DNA of 64,000 nt from Planctomycetaceae bacterium (GCA_016794985.1 JAEUIQ010000007.1:62001-126000); one strand, 5' to 3'. Counted from the first letter of the stretch, positions 16,729 through 26,359 are shown. Notes: generated from the sequence alone by a model not told the origin. Translations and numbers: made by a program.

Positions 16729-19050
16729 TCAGCGTACCTTCAAGACGTTTTTCAACCAACTGCGCTTGGCCTTGTTCAGGACCACGCCCAGGACTGCAAC
16801 ATCAGAATTCTGCAAACCACGCAAGTAACGATTGACCGCGTCGATCTGGGTTTTTCCTGATTGAATAACCACAACCAGATAATCCAATCGCTGCGCAAGT
16901 ACAATCGCTTTGTCGAGGCTGGATACCGACGGCAAGTCAACGATTGTCAGGTCGGTCGCTTGTTGAATGTTGCGCAACGCGACTGCGAGTTCTTCGGGGG
17001 TCACGGAATTTCGATCGTTGTTGCGGGCGGAAGCCGAGTTGCCAACGACGGACAGCGATTGGCGACATGCCGCCTGAATACATCCCGACAAATCGGTTTT
17101 CCCTTGAGCCAACTCGACCAAGCCCGGCACACCATTCAATCCAAACTCCACGGAAATCGTTCGCCCCGTTCGATCCGCTTCGACCAGAGTCGTTGGCATT
17201 TGCAATTCTTCCGAGCTCACGCTGGCCAAGGCCAAGGCCAAGGTGCTGGCTCCATCGCCGCGATCCATTCCAATGACGCCCAAAGAGATCCCATTGGTCC
17301 TCGGAATTTCATCCGACGATCTCGCGACGACTTCCGGCAAAATCAATTGACAAATGTTCAACAATTCAGATGAACTTCGGACTCGGTCTAGCAACGATGT
17401 TCGTTGGCGGAGGACGCTTTGTTCATGGATCTCGCCCAACAATGGAGAGACTAGTTGTTGACCGGCCAGCTCGGCGGAACGAAATGTTCCTGAATTGAAT
17501 TCGCGATAGTACGTCAACCCAACACCCAGGGTCAGGCCCATCAACAAGAACCCAGCCATCAGCAGTTTCTTATTTGGGCTAATCGGGCGTTCCACAAACG
17601 TGGCCGGTTGGAACTGGTTCACGGAAGTGACGCCACCAACCTGCATTTCTTCGATGACTCGCGCTTCTTCTTGCTTGGAACGAAGAGTCCTCAAGCTCTC
17701 GGAAAATTGGGCGATGTCCATCTCGATCTCAGCCAACTTGTTGGTGTCGTCCAAAAGTCCATCGACTTCGGTTTTCAGCTGGAGCAACTGTGATTCCCGC
17801 AGGTCAATGGCAGCGCGAAGTCCTGCGATATTTGAATCGTTTAACTTCAATTCTTCTTGCAACTTTTGCTTTAGAGGATTGGCCACTAGGTTCGTGTCGC
17901 GTTGGTCGTTGGCTTGAAAGTCAGCCATAATCTGACGAGCACCCTCCAGTTCTTGTCGAGTGGCCTTTAGTTTGGGATTGCCATCGTTATACATGACGGC
18001 TTCCTTGACCTCCCGTAGCTCCAATTCATTGACTCGTTGACGCAAGGCCGCCCAAGTCGTTCCAGCCGTGTTTTGCTCAGCCCCCAAAGTCACGTCTTCT
18101 TGATTGGAGATTTCCGTTTCCAACTGCCGAGATTTTGCTTCGGCCTGCTCCAGGTCGCGTTTCGCTATCAACGAATCCAATTCGATAGCGGCAATCTGCT
18201 GCTTTAAAACCTCGTGTTTTGCTTCCAAAGAGACGGCCTTGCGGTCGCTCAAGAATTGCCGTTTACGCTCTTGGGCTTCTTCCAGTCGTTTGGTTGCGAT
18301 TTCGGTTTGCGAGGAAAAGAATCCGAGCGACCCGTGGGTTCGAGTCGATTCTCGGTGCAGTGCCTGAAAGTTCTTGACAACACTTTCTGCGATTGCTTGG
18401 GCCATTTCGGGAGTCTTCGACGTGGCTTCCACGGTCACGACGGACGACTTTTTCGGAGCTTCGAACTCGACGCTCCCCACCAACTCCATGACGGCCAATT
18501 CACGATTGCTCAAATCGTCACGTAAGCCGGTAACGGCAACAACGGAATCGACCATGTTCCGAACGATCGAACGCACGCGTTTCAGAGTACTTTCGCTGAT
18601 CGGAGGTCCCGAAGATGGCAACGTTCCATCCATGATGGAGTCCGCGCCCAATTCATCGACTACTAACTCGAGTACGCGACGACTTTGCAGAATCTGTAGC
18701 GCCGAATTGATATCCTCTTCTTGGGAACGCTGTAAGACCATCGTTTGTCCGGTGGTGGCGGAAGGGTCCAAGGCGACCGACTCGCGTCCGACTTGAAACA
18801 ACAACTCCGCATGCGAAACATAGGTCCGCGGCCATACCATGATCGCTGCCCAACCAAGAATGCCACTGACCAACAAACAGGCCAAGATCGTGCCCTTCCG
18901 CGCCCACGGAATCTCGATAAGGCTCACCAAGGGAAGTGAATTCAACTGACCAATCTTCGAACCTGCCCCAGAGGCCGCCCTCTTCGGTTCACGGCGGGTC
19001 ATTTCCGTCTTGTTCGAATTCTCACTTCGCTCAATCAATTTCATGTTCAT
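16729..19050 (-). CDS. Wzz/Wzc-like polysaccharide co-polymerase with degenerate BY-kinase domain
   Basis: This 773-residue protein has a Wzz domain (membrane segment at ~53-72, then a periplasmic domain with long coiled coils at ~250-470), the Pro-rich PISPNKK element before the second membrane segment at ~494-514, and a CpsD/Wzc-like cytoplasmic ATPase domain at ~585-773. In that domain the Walker A reads MDRGDGASTL: Ala601 occupies the place of the invariant Lys. The Walker A' Asp (Asp626 in LVEADRTGR) and Walker B Asp (Asp705 in TIVDLPSV) remain. No C-terminal tyrosine cluster is present. It probably sets chain length and scaffolds export, with doubtful kinase activity. The gene lies upstream of the polymerase by 4 bp. 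Confidence 0.88.
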   Translation of the reverse strand: MNMKLIERSENSNKTEMTRREPKRAASGAGSKIGQLNSLPLVSLIEIPWARKGTILACLLVSGILGWAAIMVWPRTYVSHAELLFQVGRESVALDPSATTGQTMVLQRSQEEDINSALQILQSRRVLELVVDELGADSIMDGTLPSSGPPISESTLKRVRSIVRNMVDSVVAVTGLRDDLSNRELAVMELVGSVEFEAPKKSSVVTVEATSKTPEMAQAIAESVVKNFQALHRESTRTHGSLGFFSSQTEIATKRLEEAQERKRQFLSDRKAVSLEAKHEVLKQQIAAIELDSLIAKRDLEQAEAKSRQLETEISNQEDVTLGAEQNTAGTTWAALRQRVNELELREVKEAVMYNDGNPKLKATRQELEGARQIMADFQANDQRDTNLVANPLKQKLQEELKLNDSNIAGLRAAIDLRESQLLQLKTEVDGLLDDTNKLAEIEMDIAQFSESLRTLRSKQEEARVIEEMQVGGVTSVNQFQPATFVERPISPNKKLLMAGFLLMGLTLGVGLTYYREFNSGTFRSAELAGQQLVSPLLGEIHEQSVLRQRTSLLDRVRSSSELLNICQLILPEVVARSSDEIPRTNGISLGVIGMDRGDGASTLALALASVSSEELQMPTTLVEADRTGRTISVEFGLNGVPGLVELAQGKTDLSGCIQAACRQSLSVVGNSASARNNDRNSVTPEELAVALRNIQQATDLTIVDLPSVSSLDKAIVLAQRLDYLVVVIQSGKTQIDAVNRYLRGLQNSDVAVLGVVLNKAKRSWLKNVLKVR

Positions 19051-19088
19051 TTTGCTCGCTGTTGCAATCCTGGTTGACGTGTTTATTC

Positions 19089-20219
19089 TCAGACAACTTC
19101 AGCCGGAACTGGTGAAAACTGGCGGATACGACGGGCAATTCGCTCCACATGTTCTCGGGTCATTTCTGGGTACATTGGCAACGACAAAATTTCTTTGGCG
19201 TAGCGACTACAAATGGGTAACTCGAATGGAAGAGTCCGAGACCCGGCAAACGGCTGGGCCGTGAACAGTGGGTTCGGATAATGAATTCCACCAAAGATAT
19301 TTTCTTGCGCTAGGAAGCTCAACAAATCGTCACGGCGCGGATGACGCACCACATACAAGTGGTAGACATGACGATAGCCGGGTGATTCCTGCGGCAACGC
19401 CAAATCCAAGTCGGCCAATTCTTCGGCATACCATCGGGCAACTTGCCGTCGCTCTTCGGTCCACTTTTCAATGTACTGCATCTTGGTCAACAACACGCAG
19501 GCCTGTACCGTATCCAAGCGGCAGTTGTAGCCCAAGAGATCGTGACGATTTTTCACTTTTTGCCCATAATTTCGCAGCAAGTGAACTCGGTCGGCTAGCC
19601 GCGCGTCCTTCGTGACAATCGCTCCGCCATCGCCGAAGGCGCCCAAATTCTTGCCTGGATAAAAACTGAAACAGCCAAAGTCCCCAAACGAGCCGCAGCG
19701 TTGACCATCAATTTCGGCACCATGGGATTGAGCGCAGTCTTCAACAACATACAAGTTGTGCCGCCCAGCGATTTCCATGATTTCTCGCATCGGTGCCGGT
19801 TGCCCGTACAAGTGGACCGGAATGATTGCTTTCGTTTTGGCAGTGATTGCTTGTTCGATCAACGTTGGATCAATATTGAACGTTACGGGATCGATATCGA
19901 CGAAGACCGCATCGGCCCCGGTGTAGGCGATGGCGAACGCGGTAGCAGCAAACGAATTACCAACCGTGATCACTTCGTCCCCAGGACCGATCTCCAAGGC
20001 CCGCAACGCCAGGTGCAAGGCATCCGTACCATTCGCTACCCCGATGGCATGAGAAACTTGGCAGTACTTGGCAAAAATTTCTTCAAACTCGGCAACTTCT
20101 TGACCTAGGATATAACGTCCGGCATCAATCACATCCGACATGCGGCGCAAAACTTCATCGCGGATGTTGCGGGACTGCGTAGCTAGATCAACCAAGGGAA
20201 TCGGCGGGTGTTGGGACAT
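19089..20219 (-). CDS. DegT/DnrJ/EryC1/StrS-family sugar aminotransferase (WlbC/WbpE-like)
   Basis: This 376-residue PLP enzyme begins IPLVDLATQ and has GTDALHLALRAL, the cofactor-contacting EDCAQSHGA (Asp161, Gln164) and the Schiff-base lysine Lys190 in SFYPGKNLGAFGDGG. The family transaminates keto-sugar nucleotides. With the adjacent acyltransferase and Gfo/Idh/MocA oxidoreductase it matches the WlbA/WlbB/WlbC (WbpB/WbpD/WbpE) set that makes UDP-2,3-diacetamido-2,3-dideoxy-glucuronic acid; this enzyme would install the 3-amino group. The UDP-GlcNAc 6-dehydrogenase needed first is not in the window. Gap to the acyltransferase is 146 bp, the largest among these genes. Confidence 0.9.
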   Translation of the reverse strand: MSQHPPIPLVDLATQSRNIRDEVLRRMSDVIDAGRYILGQEVAEFEEIFAKYCQVSHAIGVANGTDALHLALRALEIGPGDEVITVGNSFAATAFAIAYTGADAVFVDIDPVTFNIDPTLIEQAITAKTKAIIPVHLYGQPAPMREIMEIAGRHNLYVVEDCAQSHGAEIDGQRCGSFGDFGCFSFYPGKNLGAFGDGGAIVTKDARLADRVHLLRNYGQKVKNRHDLLGYNCRLDTVQACVLLTKMQYIEKWTEERRQVARWYAEELADLDLALPQESPGYRHVYHLYVVRHPRRDDLLSFLAQENIFGGIHYPNPLFTAQPFAGSRTLPFELPICSRYAKEILSLPMYPEMTREHVERIARRIRQFSPVPAEVV

Positions 20220-20365
20220 GGGTCTTCTTGGGTAACGGAGGGGCTGGAAAAGTGGCTCCGACGACCCGTGTCGCCGCGAGCTGTCTCACCAGGGAGACTT
20301 ACGTGGTCTGTTCGTCCTTGCCAGCGGAGATCACCGTCCTTGGCGACCCGATCAAAACGAGCGGT

Positions 20366-21019
20366 TCAAACGCCCGTCTGAATTTCATGTTGATTCAAAA
20401 TTGGCCGTACATCAATCTCGGAAGCGTCCAAATTTCGCGAAGCGTTGAAGGCTAACCTCTCACAACCGGTTTGACCGCACTTTAGGCAGGTTGTGGTTCG
20501 CCAATCTCCACTCAACGGCTGTCCACAAACGCAGACGTCGTGGGCTGGTCGTGCCGGGTTCCCCCGAACCAATGTGAAAGGAGCTACATTTCGCGTGACA
20601 ACAGCTCCCGCGCCAATCACGGAGAATTCCCCGAGTTCGATACCGGGGCAAATGATTGCTCCTGCACCGATCGCACATCCGCGACGCACGACGGTTCTTT
20701 CGAGCCAATTTTCTTTCGCCTGATATCGAGTTGTGGCTTGGGACATACGTGGCGACCGAGGGTATCGGTCGTTGGTGAACGTGACACGTGGGCCCACGAA
20801 AACATCATCTTCAATGACGATCCCCTCCCAAATCAACACTTGGTTCTTGATGGTCACATTGTTGCCAACAACCGCCCCAGTCTCCAAGAATGCATGATCG
20901 CCAATATTGCAACCCTGTCCGATTCGCACGCCTTTCATGACATGGACCATTGCCCAAACATTGGTAGATTCGCCAATGTCAGTGCTCTCGACCAAAGCCG
21001 TTGGATGAATCCTGGCCAT
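20366..21019 (-). CDS. Left-handed beta-helix N-acyltransferase (WlbB/WbpD-like)
   Basis: This 217-residue protein starts MARIHPTALVEST at 21019. Hexapeptide repeats (IGQGCNIGDHAFLETGAVVGN and similar) cover residues ~10-150, with a RNVAPFTLVRGNPARP terminus typical of trimeric sugar acetyltransferases. A C-terminal zinc-ribbon-like tail (CVCG and CLKCG) follows, as seen in several WlbB-like proteins. It would acetylate the 3-amino group formed by the neighbouring aminotransferase, using acetyl-CoA. The start at 21019 is preferred over an upstream in-frame ATG at 21055 because the beta-helix begins directly there. Confidence 0.88.
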   Translation of the reverse strand: MARIHPTALVESTDIGESTNVWAMVHVMKGVRIGQGCNIGDHAFLETGAVVGNNVTIKNQVLIWEGIVIEDDVFVGPRVTFTNDRYPRSPRMSQATTRYQAKENWLERTVVRRGCAIGAGAIICPGIELGEFSVIGAGAVVTRNVAPFTLVRGNPARPAHDVCVCGQPLSGDWRTTTCLKCGQTGCERLAFNASRNLDASEIDVRPILNQHEIQTGV

Positions 21020-21070
21020 AGAATTAAACCACTTTCCGCTGTCCGGCAAAATCAAACACTGGAATCAAAA

Positions 21071-22123
21071 CTAGCGCGCGCGTTTTAGTAGTGTGGCGTC
21101 GTTCGCACCGCGTTCGCTGTCAATCGCGATCGGTGCTCCATGTTCACGAAGCGACTGATTGGCCGCCTCGAGCACTTCCACGACCGCCAAGCCATTTTCA
21201 CCATCTGTGAGTGGTATCTTATTGTCCGCGATGCAGCGAATAAAGTCGGCGCACTCGGCTTTCAACGGTTCACGCTCGTTGATGAACGGACTGTAGCTGC
21301 CACCATAGCGGTAGGAAATTTGGAAATCCGCGAAATCGCCCGTCGCCGGTGGGGCCACAATACCTTTGTCGTAAATCTTGATCTTCTCTTGTTCCAAATC
21401 GTCATAGACTGCCATCTTGCGGTCTCCGACGACGGTCAAGACTCGCTCTTTCCGCGGGTCGATCCAACTGACATGAATCATGCCCATTCGATTTTCGGGA
21501 AAGTGCATGGTGAGGTTGCAGACATCGTGATTGCCCGGCTGGAGAAGATCGATGCCACTGCAACTCACCCGAATGGGGCGATCGCCCAATAAGTACAGCA
21601 TCATCGAGATATCATGTGTCGCCAAATCGAAGAGAGCATTCACGTCCCTGCGAACCGGCCCCAAATTCAATCGGCGGCTACTGATGTAGTTGATTCGTCC
21701 GAGTTCGCCCTCGGCCACCATTTCACGCAACTTGATGACGGGTGATGAATGCAGGAAGACATGCCCGACAAAGAGAGTGCGATTCTTGGCCTCAGCCAAC
21801 ATGATTAGGTCTCGACACTGTTCGGTTGTTTCGGCCAGTGGCTTTTCGACCATCACGTGCAATCCTCGCTCTAGAGCCTTTTGAGCTAGGGCGAAATGCG
21901 AGGCGGTCGGAGTCGCGATCACCACGGCGTCAATCAGATCCGCCGCCAACAACTGGTCGAAATCATCAAAGGCTTGGACCACCGGATAACGCTCTTTGAT
22001 CTGTTTCAATCGATCCAAGCTTTTGTCGCAAACGGCGGTTAGCTTCGTGCCCGGTAGATCCGAAAAACAACGAACGATGTTCGGACCCCAATACCCAAAT
22101 CCAACAATACCAACTCGAATCAT
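21071..22123 (-). CDS. Gfo/Idh/MocA-family oxidoreductase (WlbA/WbpB-like)
   Basis: This 350-residue protein has an N-terminal Rossmann motif VGIVGFGYWGPN (residues 4-15), the family's EKP at residues 93-95 and the substrate-domain stretch DLATHDISMMLYLLGD. GFGYWGPN is typical of UDP-sugar 3-dehydrogenases such as WlbA/WbpB, which oxidise C3 of UDP-GlcNAcA before transamination. The neighbouring acyltransferase and aminotransferase complete that three-step set. It lies 51 bp upstream of the acyltransferase and 80 bp downstream of the sugar transferase. The exact substrate is inferred from gene context. Confidence 0.9.
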   Translation of the reverse strand: MIRVGIVGFGYWGPNIVRCFSDLPGTKLTAVCDKSLDRLKQIKERYPVVQAFDDFDQLLAADLIDAVVIATPTASHFALAQKALERGLHVMVEKPLAETTEQCRDLIMLAEAKNRTLFVGHVFLHSSPVIKLREMVAEGELGRINYISSRRLNLGPVRRDVNALFDLATHDISMMLYLLGDRPIRVSCSGIDLLQPGNHDVCNLTMHFPENRMGMIHVSWIDPRKERVLTVVGDRKMAVYDDLEQEKIKIYDKGIVAPPATGDFADFQISYRYGGSYSPFINEREPLKAECADFIRCIADNKIPLTDGENGLAVVEVLEAANQSLREHGAPIAIDSERGANDATLLKRAR

Positions 22124-22203
22124 GCGGCGATTCCAATACTCTCGATTTCCTGACGTGGCACTTCAGCGGAACGATCCGCTCAAGCAATGAGTCGTGTGTT
22201 TGG

Positions 22204-22974
22204 CTATCGATTGTCCCGTTGCAACAACAGGCCAAACGTCTTAAACAATATTTGCAAGTCCAACCAAAGCGAACGATGGTCGACGTAGTGAACATCTTTT
22301 TTGATCATCTGCTCAAAAGTAAGCCGATTCTTGCCGCTAACTTGCCAAAGTCCAGTGACACCCGGAACAACTTCAAAGCGACGCAATTGCTCGGGCTTGT
22401 AGTCTCTCCAATCCATGACGTCCGGCCTTGGCCCAACCAAGCTCATGCTGCCCTGCAAAATGTTCAGTAATTGCGGTAGCTCATCGAGCGACGTTTGACG
22501 CAAGAACTTTCCACCCGGTATCATCCGGCTCGATAGGTCCGGCTTCTCCAAGACACTGTCCGTCGCCGACAAGTTAGCAACATACTCCTTGTGATCTTCC
22601 GTTGCAGTTTGCGAACACTTCAAGGTTCGAAACTTATAGATCGTGAACTCATTTCCCATCAAACCCAAGCGAGGCTGAGTGAAGAACACCGGGCCACGGG
22701 AAACCATGCGAATGTAAATCGCAATCAGGATGAGGAGTGGGGCGAGAACGATGACCAACGCTCCCGAGACTAGGCAATCAATAACTCGTTTCCAGATCGG
22801 TGTTGGTCGCGCCTTCAATGATTGGAACGCTTGAATCTTCTGTTGCTGCTCAACGACGTCCTCGCCAACTTCCGCGGCACGATCTTCGTCCGAAATTTCG
22901 TTCGCCGAAATCGACGTCCGGTGGGACTTACGTCCCTTTCGATCGTGTGGCGGCTTGTTCATTAGTGAAGGCAT
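22204..22974 (-). CDS. Polyprenyl-phosphate sugar-1-phosphate transferase (WcaJ/EpsE-type catalytic domain)
   Basis: This 256-residue protein is the catalytic core of bacterial phosphoglycosyl transferases. After a polar ~70-residue N-terminus comes one membrane segment (RVIDCLVSGALVIVLAPLL), then GPVFFTQPRLGLMG, the YKFRTL motif, FLRQTSLDELPQLLN and MSLVGPRPD, ending with PGVTGLWQVSGKNRLTF. The Asp-Glu pair in SLDELPQ is the catalytic dyad of the family. It transfers the first sugar phosphate to undecaprenyl phosphate and so starts the repeat unit. The large multispan N-terminal domain of WcaJ-like homologues is absent. It is the first gene of the locus in transcription order. Confidence 0.92.
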   Translation of the reverse strand: MPSLMNKPPHDRKGRKSHRTSISANEISDEDRAAEVGEDVVEQQQKIQAFQSLKARPTPIWKRVIDCLVSGALVIVLAPLLILIAIYIRMVSRGPVFFTQPRLGLMGNEFTIYKFRTLKCSQTATEDHKEYVANLSATDSVLEKPDLSSRMIPGGKFLRQTSLDELPQLLNILQGSMSLVGPRPDVMDWRDYKPEQLRRFEVVPGVTGLWQVSGKNRLTFEQMIKKDVHYVDHRSLWLDLQILFKTFGLLLQRDNR

Positions 22975-24221
22975 GATCGGATTCGCTATTGGTCGGCGCC
23001 CAAGGGCAAACCACTAACGTGAAAGCCAGTGGCAGTGTTCGGAGTCGTAACCGTGATCGAGGTCGTGGTGTGCCAAAATCGGTCGTTGGGTGTGCCGGGC
23101 CGCAGCATTCCGAAGCCAGCGTTTGAAACGCCTACTAGTTTGCTTGCCAGTCCCGACTTGTTGAAGCCGGAGGGGCAGTAAATTACCCACCAAGTCCAAT
23201 CCAAACAAGGATATGAACTTGGCCACTTCCGCTCCGAAAAACTCCTGTTTTTGTCTGGAATTTTGTAGCTTCGGTTGCTGTCCACGAAACTTGTCCGTGT
23301 TTTCTCGCAGTTCTGCTTGTTTCAGACAGTTCGCGAGGTGTTTGGGGCAGATTCGTTCGCGTGGCAACGTATTTACTCCGAAGCCGCGAGGATCGTCATT
23401 GCTGCCGGGTTAGTGGTCAATGAATTTCCATCGCTGCAAAATCGAGATTAGCCAAGTAGGCCCCGTTTGGGGCCGCTCACCTCTCCCACAACACGTTCCA
23501 GGAGTTCTGCCATCTCGAAACTTGGTTTGCTCGGTTTCGGTATTTTCAAAGTCAGAGCGTTGTAACAATCCAACTTCAGTCCCTATTGCCATCATTCATG
23601 GTAATTTGCAGATCCTGTTTTTCGCGATGATGATAATTTTCAACAACCCGTGCAGTCTGCCAACAAAAGAATGTTCTCGCGAACCTAACGTGTCATTCCA
23701 GCGTATTAGCATTATTCCCGAAAGGAAGCAGCCGTTCTTTTCGGATTGATTCGGTGCAATCCCCGGAAGTTGCCAGTTCCCGTGTTTCAAGCGGGTTCGA
23801 CAAGTCGTTCGGGGATTACTTCGATTTTGGAAGCCAACAGCCGGCAGAGGAACGCGAACCGTTCCGGACGCCGGCTGTTTCGAACACGATGTTCTATCCC
23901 GGACTAGGCCTTGGCCGTTAAAGTCTCGCTAGTTGGAACCGACCGTACGGGTTGTACCGACCGCGACCGTCTCCCGGTGAAAAAGTGAAGGATGTTGGCA
24001 GCATTTCTTCAGCAATGGCAAATTCATGATTTACTCTTTGTCACTTCCATCGTCGCGTTGGACTTAATCGCCGGGGTCTGGTTCGAAACACAGGCCGACA
24101 CCGGGGGATATTCCAACGCTTCCCAAAATCATCCTGAACGGACACGGTGTCCCCGTGCTGGCAAAATCCTGAACGCCAGCAACTGGTGTGGCTTGTGTCT
24201 GTACCCATCGGACGGTCCAGC
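22975..24221. other. Long non-coding region between the polysaccharide locus and the S41 protease
   Basis: No convincing protein-coding frame is visible over about 1.25 kb between divergently oriented genes. It should hold the promoter(s) of the minus-strand polysaccharide locus and of the plus-strand protease, but I see no unambiguous -35/-10 pair. It contains a 6-bp hairpin (GGCCCC/GGGGCC, 23459-23474) and a stronger nested hairpin at 23836-23879, listed separately. Short open frames here lack ribosome binding sites and family motifs. A non-coding RNA or an eroded gene remain possible. Confidence 0.5.
23836..23879. repeat. Nested inverted repeat (strong stem-loop)
   Basis: The outer arms AACAGCCGGC (23836-23845) and GCCGGCTGTT (23870-23879) are perfectly complementary over 10 bp. 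Inside them GGAAC (23849-23853) and GTTCC (23861-23865) form a second stem around a 7-base loop. The structure is GC-rich and has a short T run (TTT) on the plus side, so it could end a transcript or be part of a structured RNA. No gene ends next to it on either strand. Confidence 0.75.
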
Positions 24222-26261
24222 ATGAAACTTTCCCCAGATCCACTCGGCTGTTGTCGGAAGACAAACTCCACGGAAAAAGTCGGTCGCCAACGACGAAACA
24301 AATTCCTGCCAATCCTGATTTATACCGTTATTGCATTGGCATGCTTTGATTCGTTAAAGACACCGGCTCCGGTATTGGCGCAAGTGACGCCAATCAACTC
24401 GCAGCCTTTGCCCGTCAGAAGTACGCCGTTGGAATGGGCGGCTCAGGTCCCGCTCTTGTTGCCCTCGGACGAAGCAACCCATGGGCTCCCGGATTGGGCT
24501 CAAGTGTCTTTGGCCTCGCGTCTGCAGTCCGACGAGACAGCCGGTGGAGGATGGCGCCCGGTACTTTCAGGGCAGTCCTCAGTACCTTTTCCGCAAAGCT
24601 CGAACGGCGCCTTTGGGCAGGAAATCGAGTCGGCCTTGGACCAGCTGCGCGATGGACGGTCGAATCACTCGATCGCAGCGAACCAGACAAGTTCGGCCGA
24701 GGGTCTCAATCAAACCGACTCGGAAGTGGACCCCTGGGTTCAAACAGTGTTGGTCGAAGGACAGCAGTTGGCGAGTGGCGATCGATGGTCCGAGGCACTA
24801 TCAATCTACCAAGCAGCGCTGCGAAAAGCTCCCGACAGTGCAACGCTGTTGAAGCAACGGCAAACCGCTCGGATGCATGTCGATCTACAAGGACGATTAG
24901 CGGACGCCAAATATGTGCATTTTGCTCGAACGGATTCGGTTGAAATGGCAGCGGCACACCTCAACGAGATCCTGCTCAAGATCGAACTCAATCACATTGA
25001 AGTTCCGAATTGGACTAAGATCTTTCAACATGGCTTGTCTTCTCTGTTGATTTCTCTCGAACATTCGGAATTCCAAACGAAGTTTCTGGGACGATCGATC
25101 GATGACCAAGTTGGTGGATTGCAGCAACGTTTGCGAGACAGCTTGAACTCCGTTCCGGTCCGGAATCATAACGAGTTTGCGGGACTAGCTCGCGAAGTCG
25201 CACACGAACTTCAACGGCAAGTCGGCTTGCCACCAAACGTGACCATCCATGAATTCGCCAGCACCGCAGCCTCTGCCCTGGATACTTACAGCACTTTTCT
25301 CAGCCCTGGGCATTTCGATGATTTGAACTCGCAGATTCGCGGAAACTTCGTCGGAATTGGTGTCGAGCTTCGCAGCAAGAAGGACTGTCTGGAAATCGTC
25401 AAAGCGATTCCGGGTGGACCGGCCGATCAAGCTCGAATTCGCGGTGGTGACAAGATGTTGGCCGTTAATGATCAATTGGTTTCCGAAATTGGAGGCGATC
25501 CAGCGGCTGACCTTTTGCGAGGAGAAGCGGGCACTCCCGTCACGGTCGTCGTCGAGACCCCTGAAGGCAAGCAATATCGCTTGAAGATGAACCGCGCTCG
25601 CGTGGAGATTCCCAGTATCGAAGAGACAAAGTTGGTTGACGCAAGCAATGGCATCGGATACATCAAACTATCAAACTTTCAGAAGAACACGCCAGCGGAC
25701 TTTGATCGAGCGGTGGCTCAACTTAGGCAACAAGGGCTGCGCAGTTTGATCTTGGATCTACGTGATAACCCAGGTGGTGCGTTGGATGCCGCGGTCGCCA
25801 TTGTCGATCGATTTATCACACGGGGGACGATTGTCAGTACGAAAGGTCGTAACCTGGCGGAGAACATGACTTATTCGGCGGCACAAACAAGCTACATCGG
25901 AAACTTGCCGTTGATCGTCTTGATCAATGAGAACTCGGCCAGCGCCAGTGAGATTTTGGCTGCCGCCATTGCCGATCATAAACGCGGGACGATTATTGGT
26001 CAGCGTTCCTTTGGGAAAGGGGTCGTTCAAACCATCTTTCCGTTGACCTCGGGACGCGGTGGAATTCGATTGACAACGGCGGAGTACTTCGCTCCGTCAG
26101 GACGCCGTGTAGAAATGCAAGGTGTGGCCCCGGATTTGGCGGTGCAGACCACAGCGCGACCAATCATCGATTCGGCTGAACTCGAATCGAGTGAGAATCA
26201 GGTCGCACAGGATGAGGTACTGGCAGCCGCCATTCGTCGAGCCACCAACCAAAACCCCTAA
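24222..26261 (+). CDS. S41-family carboxy-terminal processing protease
   Basis: This 679-residue exported protease has a signal/anchor segment (FLPILIYTVIALACF) near the N-terminus and an Ala/Gln cleavage-like site (VLAQ). A ~100-residue low-complexity region is followed by a TPR-like helical pair (SGDRWSEALSIYQAALRKAPDS), a PDZ domain (GIGVELRSKKDCLEIVKAI) and the S41 domain. The Ser-Lys dyad is Ser574 (second Ser of NSASASE) and Lys599 (GKGVVQT), with the 25-residue spacing of Prc/CtpA. It would cleave substrate C-termini in the periplasm. The start MKLSPDP at 24222 is chosen because the extra 25 upstream residues look non-coding. The N-terminal region is longer than in typical CtpA. Confidence 0.9.
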   Translation: MKLSPDPLGCCRKTNSTEKVGRQRRNKFLPILIYTVIALACFDSLKTPAPVLAQVTPINSQPLPVRSTPLEWAAQVPLLLPSDEATHGLPDWAQVSLASRLQSDETAGGGWRPVLSGQSSVPFPQSSNGAFGQEIESALDQLRDGRSNHSIAANQTSSAEGLNQTDSEVDPWVQTVLVEGQQLASGDRWSEALSIYQAALRKAPDSATLLKQRQTARMHVDLQGRLADAKYVHFARTDSVEMAAAHLNEILLKIELNHIEVPNWTKIFQHGLSSLLISLEHSEFQTKFLGRSIDDQVGGLQQRLRDSLNSVPVRNHNEFAGLAREVAHELQRQVGLPPNVTIHEFASTAASALDTYSTFLSPGHFDDLNSQIRGNFVGIGVELRSKKDCLEIVKAIPGGPADQARIRGGDKMLAVNDQLVSEIGGDPAADLLRGEAGTPVTVVVETPEGKQYRLKMNRARVEIPSIEETKLVDASNGIGYIKLSNFQKNTPADFDRAVAQLRQQGLRSLILDLRDNPGGALDAAVAIVDRFITRGTIVSTKGRNLAENMTYSAAQTSYIGNLPLIVLINENSASASEILAAAIADHKRGTIIGQRSFGKGVVQTIFPLTSGRGGIRLTTAEYFAPSGRRVEMQGVAPDLAVQTTARPIIDSAELESSENQVAQDEVLAAAIRRATNQNP

Positions 26262-26359
26262 GTTTCGACCCGCGTTTAGGAATTCATTCAACATAAGTCT
26301 TGTTTTTGTGCTAGATTTCAATGGACTTGTCGCACCCGTTGAAGTTCGGAAGCGTATCC

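Noticed and set aside
22986..23285. Minus-strand open frame of 99 codons in the long non-coding region
   Set aside because: Composition and codon use do not look coding, and I see no ribosome binding site or known motif. An eroded gene cannot be excluded.
24434..24943. Plus-strand frame of 169 codons within the S41 protease gene
   Set aside because: It lies in another frame of a clearly coding gene with complete catalytic motifs.
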